NCBI GenBank assembly: GCA_963813495.1
Contig: CAWEZC010000005.1
Coordinates: 186,001-250,000 of the forward strand
Direction: 5' to 3'
Length of the DNA stretch: 64,000 bases
Source: JACVRW01 sp963813495
GTDB taxonomy: Bacteria; Actinomycetota; Thermoleophilia; Solirubrobacterales; Thermoleophilaceae
Positions 54,768-62,989 of the stretch are shown piece by piece (the first letter of the stretch is position 1; each line of letters opens with the position of its first letter). Both the position numbers and the translations under genes were made by a program. Below the pieces are notes generated by a model that had not been told where the DNA came from, made no database searches, and was given only the letters and a program-made list of their open reading frames with translations.

Positions 54768-56440
54768 CCGCTGACGCCCGCCGCGGCGGGCTGGTGTCGG
54801 TACCACTCGGTTTGTTCGGCGGGCAGCGGCGTGTTGCCCAGGATCAGATCCGCCGCCTTCTCGGCGGTCATCATCACCGGCGCATAGATGTTCCCGTTGG
54901 TCACATAGGGGAACACCGCGGCGTCGACCACGCGCAGTCCCTCCGTGCCGTGCACTCGCAGCGAGCGCGGGTCGGTGACGGCCAGGTCGTCCTCGCCCAT
55001 GCGGCAGGTGCACGACGGGTGCAGCGCCGTCTCGGCGTCGCGCGCCACCCAGTCGAGGATCTGCTCGTCGGTCTCCACCTCCGCTCCCGGCGAGAGCTCG
55101 CCGCCGTTGTAGGGCTCGAATGCCGGCTGAGAGAGGATCTTGCGCGTGACCCTGATCCCCTCGATCCACTCGCGCCGGTCGTTGCCCGTGGACAGATAGT
55201 TGAAGCGCAGGGCGGGGTGCTTGCGCGGATCGCTTGACACCGCCTTGCAGGTCCCGCGGACATCGGAGTACATCGGCCCCACGTGCACCTGGTAGCCGTG
55301 GCCGCCGCCCCCCTCCGGCACCGTGCCGTCGTAGCGAACCGCGATCGGCAGGAAGTGGTACATCAGGTTGGGCCACTTCACGTCGTCGTTGCTGCGAATG
55401 AAGCCGCCCGCCTCGAAGTGATTGGTGGCGCCGGGCCCCGACTTGCGCAGCAGCCACTCGAGCCCCACCTTGGGCCGGTTCTGCATCTTGAAGTAGGGCG
55501 CCATCGACACCGGCTGGGTCGAGCTGTGCTGGACGTAGACCTCCAGGTGATCCTGCAGGTTCTCCCCCACTCCGGGCAACTCCTGCACCACGTCCACGCC
55601 GATCGAGCGCAGGTCCTCGGCCCCGCCCACTCCGGAGAGCTGGAGCAGCTGGGGCGAGTTGATCGCGCCGCCGCAGAGCAGCACCTCACCGGCGCGCACC
55701 TGCTGGGAGCGGCGCCCGCGGGCGTACTCGACCCCCACCGCCCGCTTGCCCTCGAACAGGATGCGGGTGGCGAGCGCGAACGTCTCCACGTCGAGGTTGG
55801 GCCGGTCCATCACGGGATGCAGGTAGGCCCGGGCCGCCGACAGGCGCTTGCCGTCGTGAACGTTGCGGTCGAACGCCGCGAAGCCCTCCTGGCGGTAGCC
55901 GTTCACGTCCTCGGTGAGCGGGTAGCCGGCCTGCTGCACGGCTGCGAAGAAGGCGTCATATAGCGGACCGTGGGCGGGCCCGCGCTCCAACACCAGGGGG
56001 CCGTCGTGCCCACGGAAGGGATCTCCGGGGGCGGCGGCCAGGCAGTTCTCCATCCGCTTGAAGTAGGGCAGGCAGTGCGCGTAGTCCCAGGTCTCCATGC
56101 CTTGCCCCGACGCCCAGCGCTCGTAGTCCATCGGGTTGCCGCGCTGGAAGATCATGCCGTTGATGCTGCTCGAGCCTCCCAGCACCTTGCCGCGGGCATG
56201 GAACACGCGACGGCCGTTCATGTACGGCTCGGGCTCGGACTCATAGCGCCAGTCGTAGAAGCGGCTCCCGATCGGGAAGGCCAGCGCCGCCGGCATGTGG
56301 ATGAACACATCCCAGGACCAGTCGGGCCTGCCCGCCTCCAGCACCAACACGCGGTTGGACGGGTCGGCCGAGAGCCGGTTGGCGAGCGCACAGCCGGCCG
56401 AGCCGCCTCCGACGATGACGAAGTCGTACCGGGAGTTCAT
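54764..56440 (-). CDS. GMC oxidoreductase (choline-dehydrogenase-like)
   Basis: A 558-residue FAD enzyme: dinucleotide fold IVGGGSAGCALANRLS near residue 8, RGKVLGGSSSINGMI, LCGGAINSPQLLQLSG, and the catalytic C-terminal stretch ALHPSCTCRMG with VDAAVFPYVTNGNIYAPVMM. The motifs are those of choline dehydrogenases and other alcohol oxidoreductases. Choline to betaine aldehyde is likely from the neighbourhood, but other alcohols are possible. No betaine aldehyde dehydrogenase is in view. It follows the GcvT-like gene by 16 bases and is preceded by GGAGGG. Confidence 0.88.
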   Translation of the reverse strand: MNSRYDFVIVGGGSAGCALANRLSADPSNRVLVLEAGRPDWSWDVFIHMPAALAFPIGSRFYDWRYESEPEPYMNGRRVFHARGKVLGGSSSINGMIFQRGNPMDYERWASGQGMETWDYAHCLPYFKRMENCLAAAPGDPFRGHDGPLVLERGPAHGPLYDAFFAAVQQAGYPLTEDVNGYRQEGFAAFDRNVHDGKRLSAARAYLHPVMDRPNLDVETFALATRILFEGKRAVGVEYARGRRSQQVRAGEVLLCGGAINSPQLLQLSGVGGAEDLRSIGVDVVQELPGVGENLQDHLEVYVQHSSTQPVSMAPYFKMQNRPKVGLEWLLRKSGPGATNHFEAGGFIRSNDDVKWPNLMYHFLPIAVRYDGTVPEGGGGHGYQVHVGPMYSDVRGTCKAVSSDPRKHPALRFNYLSTGNDRREWIEGIRVTRKILSQPAFEPYNGGELSPGAEVETDEQILDWVARDAETALHPSCTCRMGEDDLAVTDPRSLRVHGTEGLRVVDAAVFPYVTNGNIYAPVMMTAEKAADLILGNTPLPAEQTEWYRHQPAAAGVSG

Positions 56441-56456
56441 GGTCCCTCCTGCGTTG

Positions 56457-57656
56457 TCACTCCGTTGCCGCTGTCAACTCCTGCTTGGGCGTCTCCTTCT
56501 GGGGATCGACGAAGGGCTTTTCGACGACCACCGCGGACACCGTCTCATCCGGTCGCTCGACCTCGAACTCCGTGCCCAGCTGCGAATGCTCGGTCGGCAC
56601 CATCGCGTAGCCGATGTTCTTCTCGAGCCGCGGCGAGTAGCAGGCCGAGGTGACCTGCCCGATGCGGCTGCCGCTCAGATGCACGGGGAACACGTCGACC
56701 ATCGAGTTGTCGTTGTAGGACCCGAGCCCGCTGCCGCCGATCTCGACGCCCACCAGCTGGCGCTTGGGCCCCTCGGCCTTGATCTTCGAGAGCGCCTCCT
56801 TGCCGATGAAGTCGGACGCCTGCTCCAGGTCGACCATCCAGTCGTAGCCCATGCCGACCTCGTAGGGGTTCGTGTCGTACCACATGTCGCAGCCCGGCCC
56901 GAGGGCGAGGATCCCGCCCTCGATCCGGCGGATGTGACAGGGCCCGATCACGGCGAGGCCGTGCGGCTTGCCGGCCTCGAGCACCTTGTCCCACAGCTTC
57001 ACGCCGTTCTTGCTCGCGTCGTAGAGATAGATCTCGAAGCCCAGCTCGGAGGTGTAGCCGGTGCGCGAGACCAGCACCTTCATGCCGTCCAGCTCATAGG
57101 GGCGCAGGAAGTAGTAGGGGATCTCGAGGATGCTGTCGCCGAAGAGATCGACCATCACGTCCTTCGACTTCGGCCCCTGGACCTGCAGCGGCCCCACGTC
57201 GAGCTCCTTGATGGTCACGTCGTAGCCACCGTTGTAGGCCACCCCGCGCGCCCACAGCTCGACGTCGCTGTCCGCGAGCGAGAGCCAGAAGCGGTTCTCC
57301 TCCACGCGCAGCAGTACGGGATCGTTGATGATGCCGCCGTCGGGCAGGCAGAGGAAGACGTACTTGCACTGCTCCACAGCGCACTTGTTCAGGTCGCGCG
57401 CCACGAGCAGCTGGGTGAAGTCGAAGGCGTCCGGCCCGGAGATCTCGATCTGCCGCTCGACCCCCACGTCCCAGAGCGTGACGCCGTTCAGCAGCTGCCA
57501 GTACTCCTCGACCGGGTCGCCGTAGTGGCGGGGGTGGTAGGTGTGGTTGTAGACGCTGTACAGCTGCACGTCGTGGCGGCGCGACGCGTAGAAGTACGGC
57601 GACTTCCGGATCCGCGAATACAGCATGATTCCCGGGTGCTCGTTCACCTTTGTCAA
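56457..57656 (-). CDS. GcvT-fold demethylase (DmdA-like)
   Basis: A 399-residue tetrahydrofolate-dependent methyltransferase fold. WDVGVERQIEISGPDAFDFTQLLVARDL, then NDPVLLRVEENRFWLSLADSDVELWA and PLQVQGPKSKDVM match the DMSP demethylase DmdA and GcvT relatives. The folate-site Asp region and the C-terminal GCV_T_C domain (VGVEIGGSGLGSYND) are present. The methyl donor could be DMSP, betaine, dimethylglycine or a methoxy-aromatic. The start is TTG at 57656 behind AAGGGGAGAG. The TGATATATCA palindrome is 63-72 bases upstream. The GMC gene follows on the same strand. Confidence 0.88.
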   Translation of the reverse strand: MTKVNEHPGIMLYSRIRKSPYFYASRRHDVQLYSVYNHTYHPRHYGDPVEEYWQLLNGVTLWDVGVERQIEISGPDAFDFTQLLVARDLNKCAVEQCKYVFLCLPDGGIINDPVLLRVEENRFWLSLADSDVELWARGVAYNGGYDVTIKELDVGPLQVQGPKSKDVMVDLFGDSILEIPYYFLRPYELDGMKVLVSRTGYTSELGFEIYLYDASKNGVKLWDKVLEAGKPHGLAVIGPCHIRRIEGGILALGPGCDMWYDTNPYEVGMGYDWMVDLEQASDFIGKEALSKIKAEGPKRQLVGVEIGGSGLGSYNDNSMVDVFPVHLSGSRIGQVTSACYSPRLEKNIGYAMVPTEHSQLGTEFEVERPDETVSAVVVEKPFVDPQKETPKQELTAATE

Positions 57657-57718
57657 GGTCGTCTCTCCCCTTTCACCGCGCGGCTTGCTCTGGGGGCCGC
57701 CGCCTCGCCCGTTCGGCC

Positions 57719-57728
57719 TGATATATCA
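57719..57728. promoter_or_regulatory. TGATATATCA operator candidate, site 1
   Basis: A perfect 10-bp palindrome upstream of the GcvT-like gene, overlapping a second palindrome TCAAGCTTGA (57726-57735). The identical decamer recurs at 58617-58626. A dimeric regulator of GntR/FCD or similar type would fit. No such gene is in the window. Confidence 0.5.
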
Positions 57729-57760
57729 AGCTTGAGGGTGGCCGGTCAACCGGTGCTCGG

Positions 57761-58611
57761 CTAGTTCGCGGCCGACTCGCCGCCTCGGGCCCACGGCCGA
57801 TGGCGATCCCTCCCGAGCGGTGGGGCGGGCGTGGCCGTGCCCGTGGCCGACGCGAGCCGCGCGAGGGCGTCCTCGAGCGAGATTCGGCGGTAGGTCTCCA
57901 CAGGTACGCCTTCCTGGATCAGCGCACGCCGCGACAGCCGGATCGAGCGGCGCAGCTCGGGTGCGACCTCGCCCATGCGAGCGGCGATGGCATCTACAAG
58001 GGCAGCGGCGGCTTCCCCTCCGTCACCGCCGCGCAGCTCCGCGATCCGGCCCTCGGGATCCAGGATCGCCGTCACATAGCCTTCGCTCACGCGGTTGCTC
58101 GCGATCCGGACGTCGGCTTCCCTGGCCCGCCCGGACGCCGAGTAGGCGACGCAGGTTCGGATGCGGTCGCGGGCGCTGGCCACGGCTTCCAGCTCGAGCT
58201 CGGCCGCTCCCACTTCCGGCTGTTCCGCCGGATCTCCTCCACCAGCAGGCGCGTGATCGCACGGTCGTTCACCGCCTCCAGGATCGACTCGGGCTCATCG
58301 GGCACGACGACCTCCTTGCGCCGCGGCCAGATGTCCAGCTGCGCGTGGTCCCCGAGCGGACGGCCGACGTGGAACAGGAAGTAGTCGGGATAGATGAAGA
58401 AGCTGGGCCCGCGGGCGCGCTGGCGGTCGTAGAACGCCGTGATCGTCGCGGTGATCAGCGCGCTCGCGCCCACCGCGCCGCAGGGCCGGCTCATCACCAG
58501 CCCCAGGCGGTCCTGTTCGCCGAAGCCGGGAAAGAGGTCCTCGAGCCGCGCGGGACGACCGTCGAGGGCGATCTCGAACAGCGAGCTGCGAAGCTCCCGC
58601 GCCGAGTGCAT
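57761..58611 (-). CDS. Protein of unknown function, one frame break
   Basis: The first part (from ATG 58611) reads MHSARELRSSLFEIALDGRP, SFFIYPDYFLFHVGRPLGDHAQLDIWP and NDRAITRLLVEEIRRNSRKW. Near 58212 the sense moves to another frame, GAAELELEAVASARDRIRTCVAYSASGRA, ending WARGGESAAN at 57761. One missing G in the GTGGGAG run explains it (TGGGGAG would read W-G-A). Rejoined length is about 283 residues. I recognise no family. It lies between the DmdA-like and dehydrogenase genes and shares the 58617 palindrome promoter. Confidence 0.65.
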
Positions 58612-58616
58612 GGGTG

Positions 58617-58626
58617 TGATATATCA
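58617..58626. promoter_or_regulatory. TGATATATCA operator candidate, site 2
   Basis: The same palindrome as site 1, here between the divergent unknown gene (start 58611) and the dehydrogenase gene (start 58664). It could control both and couple them to the site 1 genes. Confidence 0.55.
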
Positions 58627-58663
58627 GTTGCGCCAGGCCTTCTCCAACCCTGAGGTAACGCGC

Positions 58664-61216
58664 GTGGAAGCTCATTCCGGATCCCCCCTGCCGTCGAAGG
58701 CCCGGGCGGTGCTGATCGGCGCCGGCATCGTCGGCAACAGCCTCGTCCATCACCTCGCCCGGCTCGGCTGGAGCGACCTGCTGCTCCTCGACAAGGGCCC
58801 GCTGCCCAACCCCGGCGGCTCGACCGGCCACGCGTCGAACTTCATCTACCCGGTCGATCACTCGAAGGAGATGACGGCGCTGACGCTCGACAGCCTGCGC
58901 CAGTACGACGAGCTCGGCGTGCTCACAACCTGCGGGGGAATCGAGGTGGCGCGCACCGAGGAGCGCATGGAGGAGCTGCGCCGGCGCATGGCGTCGGCCA
59001 AGTCCTGGGGCGTCGAGCCGGTCTCGCTGGTCAGCCCCGCCGAGGTCAAGGAGCTCGTTCCCTACATCGACGAGAGCGTGATCCTGGGCGGCTTCTACTC
59101 GCCCGGAGTCGGCGTGGTCGACTCGCTGCGCGCCGGCACGCTCATGCGCGAGCGCGCCCAGGAGGCGGGCGCCCTCACCGTCTCCGCCAACACCGAGGTG
59201 CTCGGCATCGACCTCGAGCACGGGCGCGTGCACCGCGTGCGCACCACGCGCGGCGACGTCGAGACCGGCGTGGTGGTGGTCTGCTGCGGAGTCTGGAGCC
59301 CGCGGCTGGCGCGCATGGCCGGCGCCTCCATCCCGCTCACCCCGGCGGTGCACCAGATGATCGACATCGGGCCGGTGCCGCGCTTCGCCGGCGCCAAGAG
59401 CGCCATCGAGCACCCGATCGTGCGTGACATGGACACCAACATGTACGAGCGCCAGGACGGCACCGGGCTGGAGGTGGGCTCCTACGCCCACCGGCCGATC
59501 CTCCACGACCCCGACGAGATTCCCTCGATCGAGGAGTCGGCGCTGTCACCCACCGAGCTGCCCTTTACCGAGAACGACTTCCTCGAGCAGATGCAGCACG
59601 CCCTCGAACTGATGCCGGAGATCGTGGGCGACGAGTCGGTGGGTGTGAAGTACGCGATCAACGGCCTCCTGTCGCTGACCCCCGACGGCCTACCGGTGCT
59701 GGGCGAGACGCCCGAGGTCAAGGGGTTGTGGTCCGCCGCCGCCGTGTGGGTCAAGGAGGGCCCGGGGGTGGGGCGCGCCCTGGCTGAATGGATGGTGGAG
59801 GGTGAGCCCGAGATCGACCTCCAGGCGTCCGACGTCGCCCGCTTCCACGAGCACCAGAAGAGCGTCGAACACGTGAAGGCCCGCGCCCGCGAGCACTTCA
59901 ACAAGACCTACGGCATCGTCCATCCGGGCGAGCAGTGGGAGTCCAATCGCGGCGTGCGCCTCTCCCCCTTCCACGCGCGCGAGCGCGAGCTCGACGCGGT
60001 CTTCTACGAGGCCGCGGGCTGGGAGCGCCCGCACTGGTACGAGTCGAACCGGCCGCTGCTCGAGGAGTTCTCCGGCCAGGTGGCGGAGCGCGAGGCCGAG
60101 TGGGACGCGCGCTGGTGGTCGCCGATCATCAATGCCGAGCACCTGGCCATGCGCGAGCGGGCCGCGATGTTCGACCTCACGGCGTTCTGCATCTTCGACC
60201 TGATCGGGCCAGGCGCACTGGAGGCGGTCCAGCGCGTGGCCGTGCGCCAGATGGACGTGAAGCTGGGCCGTGTGGTCTACACGCCGCTGCTCACACCGCT
60301 CGGCGGCTTTCGCTCCGACCTGACGATCATGCGCATGGGCGACGAGCACTTCCGCGTCGTCACCGGCGGCGCCCACGGGATGGCCGACCTCAAGTGGTTC
60401 GCCGACCACCTGCCCGAGGACGGCACCGCGCAGATCTTCGACCTCACCTCCAGCTGGTGCACGCTCGGGCTGTGGGGCCCGCGCGCGCGAGACATTCTGG
60501 CGAGCACGACGGGCGCCGACGTGTCGCACGAGGGCTTTCCCTTCGCCGGCTGCCGCACGATCGAGATGGGCTCGCTGCGGGTGCTGGCCTCGCGCATCTC
60601 CTACGTGGGCGACCTGGGCTGGGAGCTCTACGTGCCGCTCGAGCAGGGCGCCAAGCTGTGGGACATGGTCTGGGAGGCCGGGGAGCCGCATGGCGTGGTG
60701 CCGGCCGGGATCGGCGTGTACGGCACCACCGGGCGGCTCGAGAAGTGCTATCGCGCCTTCGGCTTCGAGCTCGACGGCGAGTACAACGTGGTCGAGGCGG
60801 GCATGGCCTGGGGCAAGGTCAAGGAGCCGGACTTCGTGGGCAAGGAGGCCTACGTGGCCCACCGTGAGGCCGAGCCGGCCGCCGTGCTCTGCACGCTGAC
60901 CGTGGACGACCACACGTCGAGCAGCGGAGTCAAGCGCTACATGCTGGGGGGCGAGCCGATCACCACGCGCGACGGCGCCCCGCTCACCGACGCCAAGGGC
61001 CGCCGCTCGTTCGTGACCAGCGCCGGCGCCGGGCCGTCGGTGGGCCGGCACATCCTGATGTCATACCTGCCCCCCGAGTACGCCAACGTGGGCGAGCAAC
61101 TGGCCGTCGAGTACATGCACGAGAGCTACCCGGTGACGGTCGACGTGGCCGGCTCGACGCCGATCTTCGACCCCGACAACGAGCGGGTCAAGGCGGCCGA
61201 TCCGGTGCTCACGTGA
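58664..61216 (+). CDS. Dimethylglycine/sarcosine dehydrogenase-like FAD and GcvT fusion
   Basis: An 850-residue flavoenzyme. An N-terminal D-amino-acid-oxidase-type FAD domain (VLIGAGIVGNSLVHHLA; GGSTGHASN with His56 placed like the covalent-FAD histidine of DMGDH) is followed by the FAO middle part and a GcvT plus GCV_T_C half (DLTAFCIFDLIGPGALEA, VSYVGDLGWELYVPLEQG). It would demethylate dimethylglycine or sarcosine, passing formaldehyde equivalents to tetrahydrofolate and electrons to ETF. The start GTG at 58664 is preferred over ATG 58610 because it has GAGG 8 nt upstream and leaves the palindrome free. Coupled to etfB (GTGA). Confidence 0.88.
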   Translation: MEAHSGSPLPSKARAVLIGAGIVGNSLVHHLARLGWSDLLLLDKGPLPNPGGSTGHASNFIYPVDHSKEMTALTLDSLRQYDELGVLTTCGGIEVARTEERMEELRRRMASAKSWGVEPVSLVSPAEVKELVPYIDESVILGGFYSPGVGVVDSLRAGTLMRERAQEAGALTVSANTEVLGIDLEHGRVHRVRTTRGDVETGVVVVCCGVWSPRLARMAGASIPLTPAVHQMIDIGPVPRFAGAKSAIEHPIVRDMDTNMYERQDGTGLEVGSYAHRPILHDPDEIPSIEESALSPTELPFTENDFLEQMQHALELMPEIVGDESVGVKYAINGLLSLTPDGLPVLGETPEVKGLWSAAAVWVKEGPGVGRALAEWMVEGEPEIDLQASDVARFHEHQKSVEHVKARAREHFNKTYGIVHPGEQWESNRGVRLSPFHARERELDAVFYEAAGWERPHWYESNRPLLEEFSGQVAEREAEWDARWWSPIINAEHLAMRERAAMFDLTAFCIFDLIGPGALEAVQRVAVRQMDVKLGRVVYTPLLTPLGGFRSDLTIMRMGDEHFRVVTGGAHGMADLKWFADHLPEDGTAQIFDLTSSWCTLGLWGPRARDILASTTGADVSHEGFPFAGCRTIEMGSLRVLASRISYVGDLGWELYVPLEQGAKLWDMVWEAGEPHGVVPAGIGVYGTTGRLEKCYRAFGFELDGEYNVVEAGMAWGKVKEPDFVGKEAYVAHREAEPAAVLCTLTVDDHTSSSGVKRYMLGGEPITTRDGAPLTDAKGRRSFVTSAGAGPSVGRHILMSYLPPEYANVGEQLAVEYMHESYPVTVDVAGSTPIFDPDNERVKAADPVLT

Positions 61217-62013
61217 GGATCCTCGTCTGCGTCAAGCGGGTGCCGCTGACGGGCGGCAGGATGGTTCTCAGCGCAGACTCGCGCGCACTGGAGACACGCC
61301 ACCTGGGCTTCACCATCAGCCCCCACGAGGAGTGCGGGGTCGAGGAGGCCGTGCGCCTGGTCGAACAGCACGGCGGCGAGACCGTGGTGCTCACGCTGGG
61401 TCCGCCAGAGGCCGAGGAGCAGATCCGCGACACGCTGGCCGCCGGAGCCGACCGCGGGCTGCTGCTGGCCGCCGGCGGCGAGGAGTGGGACCCGCAGGCC
61501 ACGGCGGCGGCGATCGTGGACGCGGTCGAGGCCGAGCAGGCGGAGCGGGGCGAGTTCGACCTGATCGTGTTCGGCAATGAATCCGCCGACTCCGGCAACT
61601 ATCAGGTAGGCATCCGCGTGGCCCATGCTCTGGGGCGTCCGGTGGTGACGGGCCTCAAGGGCCTGTCGGTGGAGTACGGCGAGCGCCCGGCGGGCGCGAG
61701 CCCTCGTTCTCCCGGCCATGCGCGTTGCGAGCAGGAGGTGGCCGGCGGGCGCGACGTCTTCCGCGTACCGCTGCCCGCCGTGGTGAGCGTGCTCGAGGGG
61801 ATCAACCTGCCGCGCTACCCGTCGGTGCCGGCCAAGCTGCGCGCCCGCCAGAAGCCGGTCGTCAGCAGTACCCCCGAGCGACCCGAGTCCCGGCTCGAGA
61901 TGCTGCGCCTGGTGGTGCCGGCCGGACAGGGCAAGCACGCCGAGATCCTCGGCCAGGGCCCGGAGGCGGCGCCGGCGGTGGTGGGCGTGATGCGCGACCT
62001 CGGGGTGGCGTGA
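61213..62013 (+). CDS. etfB: Electron transfer flavoprotein beta subunit
   Basis: A 266-residue EtfB: RILVCVKRVPLTGGRMVL start, VEEAVRLVEQHGGE, LIVFGNESADSGNYQVGIRVAHALGRP (FAD/AMP-site motif). GTG start overlaps the dehydrogenase TGA, and its TGA overlaps the etfA ATG. It takes electrons from the dehydrogenase. It is a clade associated with dedicated dehydrogenases rather than general fatty-acid ETF, judging only from genomic context. Confidence 0.92.
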   Translation: MRILVCVKRVPLTGGRMVLSADSRALETRHLGFTISPHEECGVEEAVRLVEQHGGETVVLTLGPPEAEEQIRDTLAAGADRGLLLAAGGEEWDPQATAAAIVDAVEAEQAERGEFDLIVFGNESADSGNYQVGIRVAHALGRPVVTGLKGLSVEYGERPAGASPRSPGHARCEQEVAGGRDVFRVPLPAVVSVLEGINLPRYPSVPAKLRARQKPVVSSTPERPESRLEMLRLVVPAGQGKHAEILGQGPEAAPAVVGVMRDLGVA

Positions 62014-62981
62014 TGGGAGTGCTCGTGCTGGTGGAGCAGGAAGCCGGCGAGGTCGATGAGCTCTCGCTGCAGGCGCTGACGCTCGCCCGGGCCCTCGCGG
62101 GGGGCGAGCCCATCGAGGCCCTCATGGTGGGCCACGGCCGCGACGCCGCGGGAGCGCTGGGCGCACACGGCGTGGCGATCGCCCACGTGGCTGAGGACGA
62201 GCGCCTCGCCGCGTATGCCCCGTCGGCCTGGGCGCGCTGCCTCGACGAGCTGATCGAGCGCACCGAGCCCGCGGCGGTGGTCGCGGCGGGAACCAATCGC
62301 GGCAACGAGGTGCTGAGTCACCTCGCGGCGTGGCGCGAGCTGCCCTTCGCCGCCAACTGCACCGAGGTACGCGACGCCTCTCCGCTCGAGGTCACCCGCA
62401 TGCGCTGGGGCGGGAGCCTGCTCGAGGAGGCGCGTGTGCATGCGCCACTCGCGCTGCTCTCGGTGGCCCCTCACGCCGTGGCGCCGTCCTCCGCCAACGG
62501 CGCCGGGCCGGCAGCGCTCGAACCCTTCGCGCCCGCGCTCCAGGACGCCGACCTGGCCGTGCATGTGTCCGAGCACGTGGATGACGTGTCGACCGGCGTC
62601 TCCCTGGCCGAGGCGAAGGTTGTGGTCAGCGGCGGGCGTGGCGTGGGCTCGGCCGACGGCTTCGGCATCCTCGAGGAGCTGGCCGCATTGCTCAACGCCG
62701 CGGTGGGCTGCTCGCGCGTGGTCACCAGCGCGGGCTGGCGCCCGCATACCGACCAGGTGGGCCAGACCGGCACCAAGGTCGCTCCCGACCTCTACATCGC
62801 GTGCGGAATCAGCGGCGCCACGCAGCACATCGCCGGCTGCAAGGGCGCCAAGAAGATCCTGGCCATCAACTCCGACGCCGAGGCGCCGATCCTGGCGACC
62901 GCCGACTACGCCGTGATCGGCGACCTGACGGAGATCGTTCCGGCCATCACCGCCGAGCTGCGAAAGGCGAGCTCCCCATAG
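62013..62981 (+). CDS. etfA: Electron transfer flavoprotein alpha subunit
   Basis: A 322-residue EtfA. FAD-binding signature GQTGTKVAPDLYIACGISG and HIAGCKGAKKILAIN are complete. ATG at 62013 overlaps the etfB stop. The frame is open further upstream, but only this start is consistent with coupling. It carries FAD and passes electrons to the next protein. Confidence 0.93.
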   Translation: MGVLVLVEQEAGEVDELSLQALTLARALAGGEPIEALMVGHGRDAAGALGAHGVAIAHVAEDERLAAYAPSAWARCLDELIERTEPAAVVAAGTNRGNEVLSHLAAWRELPFAANCTEVRDASPLEVTRMRWGGSLLEEARVHAPLALLSVAPHAVAPSSANGAGPAALEPFAPALQDADLAVHVSEHVDDVSTGVSLAEAKVVVSGGRGVGSADGFGILEELAALLNAAVGCSRVVTSAGWRPHTDQVGQTGTKVAPDLYIACGISGATQHIAGCKGAKKILAINSDAEAPILATADYAVIGDLTEIVPAITAELRKASSP

Positions 62982-62989
62982 AGGTCGTC

